Below, piece by piece: positions 35,495 to 42,565 of a stretch of 42,565 nucleotides of DNA (position 1 is its first letter; every line of letters starts with the position of its first letter). Location: positions 1 to 42,565 of the forward strand of contig CASEAJ010000078.1 of the NCBI GenBank assembly GCA_949285425.1. The letters are read 5' to 3'. A program made the translations under genes and the position numbers. A model generated the notes under the pieces. That model made no database searches, was not told the DNA's origin, and was given only the letters and a program-made list of their open reading frames with translations. This stretch comes from an uncultured Porphyromonadaceae bacterium. Lineage in GTDB: Bacteria > Bacteroidota > Bacteroidia > Bacteroidales > Paludibacteraceae.

Positions 35495-38281
35495 ATGAAG
35501 AAACAGTCATTCTTTTTATGGCTTTTTGTCACTTTGCCTTTGTGTGTCTTGGCGCAGCTTATTACCACGACCCCCGCATTCATTACCGAAAACACAGGTG
35601 AAGTGGAAGTTGTGTTTGATGCCACATTGGGTACGGGCGGACTGAAGGACTATACTGGAGAAGTTTATGTACACACCGGGGTGATTACCTCAGAAAGCAA
35701 GAACGATGCAGATTGGAAACATGTGGTTTCTGAGTGGGGAGAAAATATTGACAAGTGTAAGCTGACCTCTTTGGGCAACAACAAGTGGAAACTGCTCATC
35801 GCTCCATCCGTGAAGGAGTATTATGGTGTGGGCGATGGGGAAAAAATACGAAAACTGGCTTTTGTGTTCCGTAGTGCCAAACCCGTGTCGGCCGACAAGT
35901 GGCTCGAAGGTAAGGCTGATGGAGGCAAGGATATTTTTGTTGATGTCTACGAAGCTGGTCTGAATGTCAACTTTGTACAACCCACGGAACATTTGCTGTT
36001 GGATAAAGGGGAAAGTATCGATTTTGTGGTTAATGCTTCCTCCGTTGCCAGCATGGAGCTGTTGGTGAACAACACGGCGGTGAAGACGGAGCAGAATGCC
36101 AATTCGCTGACACATCGATATACGTTTGACCGAACCGCCGATTATATGGTTGTGGCCCGGGCAACGGCCGATGGACAGACGGCTGCTGATACACTTTATG
36201 TATGTGTGCCACAGAGTCCGGTGACTTTGTCACGTCCGGCAGGTGTGTCCGATGGTATACAGACCGATGGCCAATCGGTTACTTTCGTGCTCTATGCCCC
36301 GGGAAAAGAACATGTGTTCTTGGTGGGCGATTTCAACGAGTGGATTGTGCGGAACACCTGGCAAATGAAAAGGGATGGGGATTATTGGTGGTATACCTTT
36401 CCCGATGTGGATGCGAACCGCCTGTACCGTTTTCAGTATGTGGTGGATGATATCCGCATTACCGATCCCTACACCGAATTGGTGCTTGACCCGGGTGATG
36501 CTTGGATTAATGAGAAGGTTGAACGCTATCCCGACCTGCCGGCCTATCCGACAGGGAAGACGGATGGTGCAGTGGCTACGTTCCGGATAAACAAACCTGA
36601 GTATGAATGGGAGGTGAAGAACTTTGACATGCCGTCCAAAACGAATATGGTCATTTATGAGCTACTTTTGCGTGATTTTACGCAAGAACAGTCTTTGCAG
36701 GCGGCCATTGACCGTATAGATTACTTGGACAACCTGGGGGTGACGGCCATCGAACTAATGCCCGTGCAGGAGTTTGATGGAAACAGCAGCTGGGGCTATA
36801 ATCCTAACCATTATTTCGCTCCCGATAAGGCATACGGGTCGCCCGAATTGTACAAACGTTTCATCGACGAGTGTCACAAGCGAGGCATTGCGGTCATTCT
36901 CGATGTGGTGTTGAACCATGCCACAGGAAGCCATCCGTTTGCCCGACTGTATTGGGATGCGAAAAACAATCGTACGGCTTCCGATAATCCTTGGTTCAAT
37001 GTCACAGCGCCTCACCCCTACAGTGTGTATCACGACTTCAACCATTCCAATCCTTTGGTGCGCGAGCATTTCAAACGCATGTTGAAGTATTGGATTGACG
37101 AGTACAAGATTGACGGATATCGGCTCGACCTCAGCAAAGGGCTGACACAACGACATAGCAGTGAATCGACGGCCGCCCAATATGATGCAGAACGTATAGG
37201 CTATCTGACCGAGTATTATAATGCAGCTAAAGAGGCCAATCCGGATGTCATGTTCATTCTGGAACATTTTTGCGACAGTCGAGAAGAGAATGAGTTGGCC
37301 TCTAAGGGTATATATCTGTGGCGCAATGTGAATAACGCTTTTTCCCAGTCGGCTATGGGTTATCAGGAGTCCAGCGGTTTCACGGCAATGAATGCCATGC
37401 CCCGCAATTGGGTGGGTTATGCCGAAAGCCACGATGAAGAACGTAATTTTTACAAGGCCAAAACTTGGGGTGCCAACAATATGGGAACCGATTCGTTGGC
37501 ACGCATACGGCGGGTGCCGCTCAATTTGGCTTTCGCCACGTTGATTCCCGGTCCGAAAATGATATGGGAGTTCGGTGAGATAGGTTACGATGTGCAGACG
37601 GGCGAGTCGGGTTCACCCATCCGCATGGAGGAGAAACCGAGCGGATTTATTTGGTACAGCCGTTTTCCCGAACGGCGTGAGGCATATTCCAACGTGTCGA
37701 AAATATTGAATTTGCGCAAGCAATATCCGCAAGTGTTCAATGAGGGTGACTGTCAGTTGAACATAGCTGTGTCAGACTGGATGGCAGGAAGGCGCATTGC
37801 CATTACTCATGCAGACTTGAACCTTGTAGTTGTAGGTAATTTCCGGGCTGATATCAATGTCAATACCAATCCTAATTTCCTGAAAGCGGGTGACTGGTAC
37901 GAATTGCTCACCGGAGAGGTGTTGCATGTGACGAACACCAATATGCAGCTGAACCTGGCACCGGGTGAAGTGCGCATCTACACAGATCGGAAGGTGGAAA
38001 ATCTGCCAGGATTGCCTGAATTGCCTGACGAACCGGACTATTCGGGGGTGCCCGAATGGCCTGTGACGGACGATTGTATCTATCCGGGAGTAACGGATGG
38101 CCGGGTGTTCGTCTCAACTGCTGGTACGGTGCGTCGGTTGAATGTGTATGATGTGCATGGTAAATGTTGCTTGAGCACAGCCGATGCAGAACTGGACTTG
38201 AGCGGGTGCGGGCGTGGTCTGTATTTGGTGGAATTGTTGACCACTGAAGGGCGTTCCGTTCATAAAGTAGTGAAACGTTAG
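35495..38281 (+). CDS. Secreted GH13 alpha-amylase/pullulanase-like enzyme with type IX sorting tail
   Basis: A 928-residue secreted enzyme cutting alpha-1,4 (or 1,6) glucan. The signal peptide is cleaved near VLAQ (residue 20) and has no convincing lipobox, unlike SusG. Next come two N-terminal beta domains (about 25-150 and 155-235), a CBM48/E-set module (VTFVLYAPGKEHVFLVGDFNEW, about 262-283, shown in part), and the GH13 barrel. Catalytic residues are Asp 545 (GYRLDLSKG), Glu 590 (FILEHFCD) and Asp 647 (AESHDEER); VILDVVLNHATG is the first conserved region. After the barrel's C-domain and a Pro/Glu-rich linker, the last 70 or so residues form a Por/T9SS tail (LNVYDVHGKCCL, GRGLYLVELL) ending HKVVKR. 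Bond specificity is undecided. Confidence 0.9.
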   Translation: MKKQSFFLWLFVTLPLCVLAQLITTTPAFITENTGEVEVVFDATLGTGGLKDYTGEVYVHTGVITSESKNDADWKHVVSEWGENIDKCKLTSLGNNKWKLLIAPSVKEYYGVGDGEKIRKLAFVFRSAKPVSADKWLEGKADGGKDIFVDVYEAGLNVNFVQPTEHLLLDKGESIDFVVNASSVASMELLVNNTAVKTEQNANSLTHRYTFDRTADYMVVARATADGQTAADTLYVCVPQSPVTLSRPAGVSDGIQTDGQSVTFVLYAPGKEHVFLVGDFNEWIVRNTWQMKRDGDYWWYTFPDVDANRLYRFQYVVDDIRITDPYTELVLDPGDAWINEKVERYPDLPAYPTGKTDGAVATFRINKPEYEWEVKNFDMPSKTNMVIYELLLRDFTQEQSLQAAIDRIDYLDNLGVTAIELMPVQEFDGNSSWGYNPNHYFAPDKAYGSPELYKRFIDECHKRGIAVILDVVLNHATGSHPFARLYWDAKNNRTASDNPWFNVTAPHPYSVYHDFNHSNPLVREHFKRMLKYWIDEYKIDGYRLDLSKGLTQRHSSESTAAQYDAERIGYLTEYYNAAKEANPDVMFILEHFCDSREENELASKGIYLWRNVNNAFSQSAMGYQESSGFTAMNAMPRNWVGYAESHDEERNFYKAKTWGANNMGTDSLARIRRVPLNLAFATLIPGPKMIWEFGEIGYDVQTGESGSPIRMEEKPSGFIWYSRFPERREAYSNVSKILNLRKQYPQVFNEGDCQLNIAVSDWMAGRRIAITHADLNLVVVGNFRADINVNTNPNFLKAGDWYELLTGEVLHVTNTNMQLNLAPGEVRIYTDRKVENLPGLPELPDEPDYSGVPEWPVTDDCIYPGVTDGRVFVSTAGTVRRLNVYDVHGKCCLSTADAELDLSGCGRGLYLVELLTTEGRSVHKVVKR

Positions 38282-38344
38282 ACTGTGCACGGCAAAGCGT
38301 AAACTTGTCATTCTTTATTCAATAGGTTACATTATATATATGCT

Positions 38345-38363
38345 CAGGTTGATACCTGTTTTT
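38345..38363 (+). terminator. Weak hairpin after the amylase gene
   Basis: CAGGT-TGAT-ACCTG is followed by a five-T run. The stem is only 5 bp. It lies between longer inverted repeats CACGGCAAAGCG (38288-38299) and CGCTTTTGCCGTG (38391-38403). Confidence 0.35.
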
Positions 38364-38463
38364 CTCTATATTAATTTGTGACGGGAATTGCGCTTTTGCC
38401 GTGTCGCTTTATGAATACGTTTTGTTTTATAATCAATCGTTCAATCAATTAAATGTTATGATC

Positions 38464-39684
38464 ATGAGAAAGAATTTTATTTTGTTGTTGTCGTTATTAT
38501 TTGTCACGGCTTTGTTTGCTGACACTCGGCGCATTTATTGTAAAATGGAACATCAGTGGTGGTATTCTGATGGGGCTGCCGTGGCGGCCCATTATTGGGG
38601 TGGAACCGGAGCAACGGAATGGCCCGGAGTGCGTATGGAGCGTGTGTCTGGCCAGGACAACATGTGGTATTTGGATGTGGACGATTCGCACAATATGATT
38701 ATTTTCGTTCGGGTGTCGGGTACAGACCCATTGACGGATTGGGGGGCTCAAACTGGCAATTTGTCTATCCCGACCAATGGAGATAATCTGTTTACTATCA
38801 GTAATGCGGATCCGACTTGGGGAGGAAATCCGGGATGTACGGGCACATGGTCGTATTATGCCGATGTGAACCCTAATGTGTGGTTTGAAAATACAGCAAA
38901 AAGCGTTTTCCTGGATGAAGAGATTATGTTGGAGGTGGCCTCCAAGAATGTAAAAACTCCCGTTTATGCATATACAGTGAAAATTCCGGGGACAGAAGAT
39001 TTCGTCGCCATGGAAACGGCGGAAACCTATCAGCCGCAGATGGTAGGTGAATATCTGTTTAAGGTGACGGTGGCCGAAAGTGCAGCTCCGACAACAGTTC
39101 TGGCTACGGCTGAAAAATCCGTTATGGTGCGTGAAGTGCCCGACCCGATTACCATTAAGGTGAAAGTGCCTGAAGAATGGGGTAATGTCGTTTCTTTCTG
39201 GTGCTGGGACGATTATAATCCCGGTATGTGGGTGACGGCCGGGGCAGAAGATGACTGGTATACGGTGACGGTGGAACGGGTATATCCGCTTAGCTTTATT
39301 GTGGTGGCAGGCAATAATGAGTGGCCCGCTGCTGACAGGTCATTGCAGACGGTTGATGTGGCTGCTGTTACATCTGATGGCTGTTATCAGGTGGGTGAAC
39401 CTGATGAAATGCAGGAAAACAAGCGTACTGTATCCACTACAGAATGTAAAGACCCTGCTGGCCCGGGTACATTAGTGGATATGCCAGAGCAGACTTCGTT
39501 GGTGATGGTGGAAAATGGACAGATAAAAGCGACCTTTGCAGGTATGCAGCGGGTACAACTGTGCTCCGTGTCAGGGCAAGTGTTGTATGATGGTCTATGG
39601 AAAGACTCGTTTGTTTGTACTTCATCTGAAGGCATTTATCTGTTACGCATAGGCAACGATACTCATAAAGTAGTGGTTCGTTGA
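38464..39684 (+). CDS. Secreted starch-binding protein with CBM26-like modules and type IX sorting tail
   Basis: A 406-residue non-catalytic protein, probably a surface starch binder taking the place of SusF. The signal peptide (RKNFILLLSLLFVTALFA) ends near residue 19. The first module resembles CBM26: IYCKMEHQWWYSDGAAVAAHY, then WPGVRMERV and NMWYLDV. A central Ig-like region (LDEEIMLEVASKNVKTPVYAY) is followed by a second CBM26-like module (VVSFWCWDDYNPGMWV, DDWYTVTVERVYPLSFIVV). The C-terminus is a Por/T9SS tail (VQLCSVSGQVLYDG, SEGIYLLRIG) ending HKVVVR, like the amylase before it. An ATG at 38458 is an alternative start. Module assignment is by motif only. Confidence 0.75.
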   Translation: MRKNFILLLSLLFVTALFADTRRIYCKMEHQWWYSDGAAVAAHYWGGTGATEWPGVRMERVSGQDNMWYLDVDDSHNMIIFVRVSGTDPLTDWGAQTGNLSIPTNGDNLFTISNADPTWGGNPGCTGTWSYYADVNPNVWFENTAKSVFLDEEIMLEVASKNVKTPVYAYTVKIPGTEDFVAMETAETYQPQMVGEYLFKVTVAESAAPTTVLATAEKSVMVREVPDPITIKVKVPEEWGNVVSFWCWDDYNPGMWVTAGAEDDWYTVTVERVYPLSFIVVAGNNEWPAADRSLQTVDVAAVTSDGCYQVGEPDEMQENKRTVSTTECKDPAGPGTLVDMPEQTSLVMVENGQIKATFAGMQRVQLCSVSGQVLYDGLWKDSFVCTSSEGIYLLRIGNDTHKVVVR

Positions 39685-39710
39685 CCCGCAGTATGATTGT
39701 TGTTAAATGA

Positions 39711-39740
39711 CAAAGAAGGCCCGGTTTCGGGCCTTCTTTG
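39711..39740. terminator. Bidirectional terminator closing the sus locus
   Basis: CAAAGAAGGCCCG pairs perfectly with CGGGCCTTCTTTG around a GTTT loop. It lies between the convergent starch-binding protein gene and the SusR-like gene. Confidence 0.9.
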
Positions 39741-39754
39741 TTGGTTGTCATCCT

Positions 39755-41371
39755 TTACTTGTTGCCTCTCAATCCTATTTTCATTACCTCCTCTTCCAGT
39801 TGTCCTCGTTTCCCGATGGCTTTGTTCCTTACTTTGGCGCGATAGTTGTAAATGGTGCCTACGGGGTAGCGCAGGAAATGGGCTATCGTGGTGCTGTCGG
39901 TAATGCCAAGGCGGATCAGGGCGAAAATGCGCAGTTCGGTGTTGAGCATTTCTTTTTGTTTGGGTACGATGCGCTCTTCTTCATGTAGCAGGCTGTTGAA
40001 GTCGTCTATGAAGGTGGGAAACAGTTGCAGGAACGAGCGGTCGAACTGGCAGTAGAAATTGTGCACTTCTTTTTCCAGCCATTGGCTCGATTTCAGGGCC
40101 TTGTACAGTTCGTCTGTTTTTCCGTTCATGGCGATGCGATTCAATTCCCTTCTGTATTCTTCCAATTTGTCTAAATAGCCCGATGCTTCGTTCATGTAGC
40201 GGGCTATGTATTCTTCTTTCAGCGTATTCGATTCCTTCAATGCGTGGTTGATGCTGTTCATTTCCCTGTTCGCGGCCTTCAACTCCCGGTTGAGCCGGTC
40301 TTTCGTCTTTTTTGCATGAGACAGTTTCGCCATTTGTCTGTACACATATATCAATGTGGCAATCAGGATAACGGAAAGCAACAGGATACAAATATTCAGT
40401 GTGCGCAGGTTCTTGTTTTGTTGTTCGTTCTTGGCTTGTTGGGCTTTGTCGATAATGGGGAAGATTTGGCTGATTTCCATGGAACGCAGATGGGCGTTGC
40501 TGAACACGGCATCTTCCATTGATTTCTGTATGTAACGGTAGGCCCGTTCTATATCGCCGTTGTTATACAAGGCCAGGGCCAGTGCATGCAGCGATGCGTT
40601 TTCCTTAATGGCATTTTTCACGTCGGCAAGGGCGGACATGGCAAAATATCTGATTTGCATGTCGTAGTTTCCGTCTTTCACGTAAGAAGCACCGTTCAGG
40701 TAAGCTACGACGGCTCTCCAGCCATCTTCGGTTTTGGCTCTGTTTAACATGTCGAGCAGGATGCTTCGGCCTTCTTCTGTCTTTCCGTTATTCATGAGTT
40801 TTTCGGCAAGCAATGCCTTGTATCCGTCGCTTTCCGGATTGTGCAGTTGCAACAAGGTGTCGCGGATGGCTTGGGGATGTTTTTCGTATCCGTCGATATG
40901 GTGTGAATAGTAATTGTAAAAACACAGGTAAGTATCGTAATATTGTATTTTCAACGTTTGGCTTAGTTTGTCTACAGGGATATTTCTCAGCAGGTCGGAT
41001 GCCTCGACAAACAGGTTGGTGATGGAATAGAGTCGGGCCAGGTCGAGAGAAGCTGAGTAGTAGGCTTCCTGTTGCTGTAGGTTTCGTGCGATGGTTCTGT
41101 TCTGTCGTGTGTAGTGGATGGCCGAGTCAAGAATGAACGATTTGTATTCAAAGCTCAGTTGTTTGTTCAGGTCATATCGCTGTTCGGGAGTGAGTTGTGG
41201 CACACAAAGCATTTGCTTCAGATTGTTGATGCGTTCTTCCTTTTGTTGTACGTATATATGGCTGTGGGCAATGGCAACATCCAGTGCGTTGAGCAGCGAG
41301 TCGGTTGTTTGCCCGTTGATATTCAATAGGAAAAGGGAGGTTAAAAAGAATGGAAAGACTGTCTTTTTCAT
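39755..41371 (-). CDS. SusR-like membrane-spanning transcriptional regulator
   Basis: A 538-residue sensor-regulator. It has an N-terminal signal sequence (ending NINGQ near residue 21), a periplasmic TPR-like helical region (about 22-320), one transmembrane segment (LNICILLLSVILIATLIYVY, about 325-344), a cytoplasmic coiled coil (about 350-410), and a C-terminal helix-turn-helix (LRIFALIRLGITDSTTIAHF, then LRYPVGTIYNYRAKVRNKA, about 480-518). This is the architecture of B. thetaiotaomicron SusR, the maltose-sensing activator of sus. Position next to the starch locus supports that role. It is convergent to sus, with its own promoter (TACATTTG box at 41413-41406). Direct sugar sensing is inferred. 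Confidence 0.85.
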   Translation of the reverse strand: MKKTVFPFFLTSLFLLNINGQTTDSLLNALDVAIAHSHIYVQQKEERINNLKQMLCVPQLTPEQRYDLNKQLSFEYKSFILDSAIHYTRQNRTIARNLQQQEAYYSASLDLARLYSITNLFVEASDLLRNIPVDKLSQTLKIQYYDTYLCFYNYYSHHIDGYEKHPQAIRDTLLQLHNPESDGYKALLAEKLMNNGKTEEGRSILLDMLNRAKTEDGWRAVVAYLNGASYVKDGNYDMQIRYFAMSALADVKNAIKENASLHALALALYNNGDIERAYRYIQKSMEDAVFSNAHLRSMEISQIFPIIDKAQQAKNEQQNKNLRTLNICILLLSVILIATLIYVYRQMAKLSHAKKTKDRLNRELKAANREMNSINHALKESNTLKEEYIARYMNEASGYLDKLEEYRRELNRIAMNGKTDELYKALKSSQWLEKEVHNFYCQFDRSFLQLFPTFIDDFNSLLHEEERIVPKQKEMLNTELRIFALIRLGITDSTTIAHFLRYPVGTIYNYRAKVRNKAIGKRGQLEEEVMKIGLRGNK

Positions 41372-41405
41372 GTTGTTTGTTTCAAGTTTGTCTGTTTTTG
41401 TTCTA

Positions 41406-41475
41406 CAAATGTAAGTAAAGGTGAGTGTAGAAGCAAATGAAAACGTAATTTTCTATGAATCTGCCCCAACCGGTG
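41406..41475 (-). repeat. Promoter-bearing interspersed repeat, subfamily B copy (susR-like promoter)
   Basis: On the minus strand it contains GTTTTCATTTGCTTCTACAC and ends in TACATTTG (41413-41406), about 35 nt before the ATG at 41371. It is similar to 1-75 and more distantly to the subfamily A copies at 4608, 11524 and 17805. Confidence 0.55.
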
Positions 41476-41564
41476 AAGCAATGTATCAGGGTTGATAACA
41501 GATGACACATGTTTTTAATGGCTCATGCCGGATAAAAAGACCGTTAGGCATTGGTGCAATGATT

Positions 41565-41610
41565 AAACCCACAAAAAGCAAGGATGAAATTTCCTTGTTC
41601 TTGTGGGTTT
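41565..41610. terminator. Hairpin terminator of the minus-strand gene at 41654
   Basis: AAACCCACAA..GCAAGGA pairs with TCCTTG..TTGTGGGTTT, with a small internal mismatch and U-rich ends. It lies between the hypothetical gene and the SusR-like gene. Confidence 0.7.
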
Positions 41611-41653
41611 TAGTTGTTATGTGGTTCTTTCCTCTTTATGACTTTTTTGTGGA

Positions 41654-42319
41654 TTATTTCCAGTGTTTGTGAAACAATTCAAATATAATCGCCGGATTTT
41701 CTATCATTGCTTGGCTGTTCTTGGCATCGTTCACAAAGTTGATGTATGCTTCGACAAATTCGGGTTGAGCGTCTTTCATGTGATGTTCTATAAGACCAGT
41801 AAGTGTTGTCGCGCTTTTACCGCTTCCTTTTATTATGGGTAATACAATATCTGCTTCCCGAACAACAAGACCGTACATTACGACATCGACCGGTACGTTG
41901 TATCGATTTATTCCATCGGGTTGGTTCCACCAGCATATTGCAACGTCTTTGCCGTCTGTTTCTATGCAGACCAAATGTCTCCGTAAAGCATTTTCATCAG
42001 AGAATGCTTTATGGTACACATTGTGGGATTCCCAGCGATATTGTGGGTCGCTCTTGGAGAATGTTATGGAAACGACTTCATCTGCCGTGTACCACACTTG
42101 TTCTTTTTTTCTGCTTTCCGGAGTAGGGACAATGGAAAATTTATAGTTTGGCTTTTGGGTCATATAGTTCCGATTCCAACCGGTACAAAGATAGCCGCTT
42201 ACGGTTTCTCCATTGTTTAAAGTTACTTCAACAAAATTTTCTTCTGCAATTTTTCTTGCTTCCGTCGTTAACGTGCCTATAATGAGACACAATAAAAACA
42301 TGATACTTGTCTTTTTCAT
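41654..42319 (-). CDS. Hypothetical exported protein
   Basis: A 221-residue protein of unknown function. Choosing the ATG at 42319 gives a clean signal peptide (KKTSIMFLLCLIIGTLTTEA) with likely cleavage near residue 21; the longer in-frame start at 42379 would bury it. The mature part starts with a beta-rich stretch (FVEVTLNNGETVSGYLCTGW) that resembles small barrel or SH3-like 'bacterial Sm' folds only loosely, and ends in a helical segment (FVEAYINFVNDAKNSQAM). No catalytic motif was recognised. It has no clear operon partner. It may belong to the lineage-specific exported proteins common in Bacteroidales. Confidence 0.7.
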   Translation of the reverse strand: MKKTSIMFLLCLIIGTLTTEARKIAEENFVEVTLNNGETVSGYLCTGWNRNYMTQKPNYKFSIVPTPESRKKEQVWYTADEVVSITFSKSDPQYRWESHNVYHKAFSDENALRRHLVCIETDGKDVAICWWNQPDGINRYNVPVDVVMYGLVVREADIVLPIIKGSGKSATTLTGLIEHHMKDAQPEFVEAYINFVNDAKNSQAMIENPAIIFELFHKHWK

Positions 42320-42444
42320 AACTGTTTTAATTTGAATGAATGTTAATTCGCTACATGAGTTTGGCTCGGTTGTTCGCATAAGTTTGAGTGGGGTACGGCA
42401 TGTCGTCTTCTTGTTTTTATTGTGATGTCTTTTTTTAAAAAAGG

Positions 42445-42463
42445 TTGACTCCTAAAGAGTCAA
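42445..42463. promoter_or_regulatory. Inverted repeat next to the start of the last ORF
   Basis: TTGACTC (42445-42451) and GAGTCAA (42457-42463) flank a 5-nt loop CTAAA, ending 4 nt before an ATG. It could be an operator or a hairpin hiding the ribosome site. Confidence 0.45.
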
Positions 42464-42467
42464 AAGA

Positions 42468-42565
42468 ATGAAACAAAAAGATTATGAACAGTCACAGCGT
42501 AGTCTGTGTGAAATTTCGGAGATTTACCGGAAAGTCACCCTGGAAAAGTTTTCGGTAAAAGAAAT
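42468..42565 (+). CDS. Partial ORF running off the window end
   Basis: The first 32 codons of an open frame (MKQKDYEQSQRSLCEISEIY...), rich in charged residues and without a signal peptide. It continues past the window, so neither length nor family can be judged. Confidence 0.45.
   Translation, partial: MKQKDYEQSQRSLCEISEIYRKVTLEKFSVKE

Overview
The window looks like chromosomal DNA from a Bacteroidales bacterium (gut Bacteroides/Phocaeicola/Barnesiella-like). The evidence is a susB-susC-susD-susE starch locus, gldD/gldE, a short archaeal/eukaryote-type prolyl-tRNA synthetase, Bacteroidetes-type TAnnTTTG promoter boxes, and secreted proteins with type IX (Por) sorting tails. Genus cannot be fixed from this sequence. 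No rRNA, tRNA, CRISPR array or intact transposase was seen.

Layout. Positions 1-506 are gene-free and rich in repeats. At 507-4584 (minus) lies a gldE-gldD-phosphopantetheinyl transferase-GGGP synthase cluster, with a 184-bp inverted-repeat element between gldE and gldD. At 5129-11344 (plus) a small membrane protein is followed by a three-part RND efflux operon (adaptor, pump, outer-membrane factor) that ends in a strong terminator. At 11602-14885 (plus) are pdxB, a PBP4-type carboxypeptidase and a biotin ligase. At 14922-17781 (minus) are an RluA-type pseudouridine synthase and RNase R. At 17782-19899 is an unsettled stretch: a tandem promoter repeat, a 98-bp palindrome array, a nucleoside hydrolase whose signal peptide is out of frame across a (TG)5 tract, and a 438-bp MITE-like element with a 9-bp target duplication. 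Next come proS (plus) and trxA, dnaE and aroK (minus). At 26970-39684 (plus) is the starch-utilisation locus: GH97 alpha-glucosidase, SusC, SusD, SusE-like lipoprotein, GH13 amylase and a CBM26-like starch-binding protein. A convergent SusR-like membrane regulator follows at 39755-41371 (minus). The window ends with a hypothetical exported protein (minus) and the first codons of a plus-strand gene.

How the genes cooperate. The sus locus forms a pathway: the GH13 enzyme and the starch-binding protein (both with type IX sorting tails) cut and hold starch at the surface; SusD, SusE and SusC capture and import maltooligosaccharides; periplasmic GH97 releases glucose; the SusR-like protein probably senses oligosaccharide in the periplasm and switches the locus on. 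There is no susA, and the amylase is not a SusG-type lipoprotein.

The most unusual feature is not a gene. Three intergenic 98-bp elements (143-240, 18099-18196, 26635-26732) have unrelated sequences but the same geometry: four 18-bp palindromes separated by 4-bp spacers, which is eight half-sites of alternating orientation with a dyad every 11 bp. A second notable pattern is a short repeat that carries the promoter -7 box and always faces the downstream gene (gldE, pdxB, rnr, susR-like).
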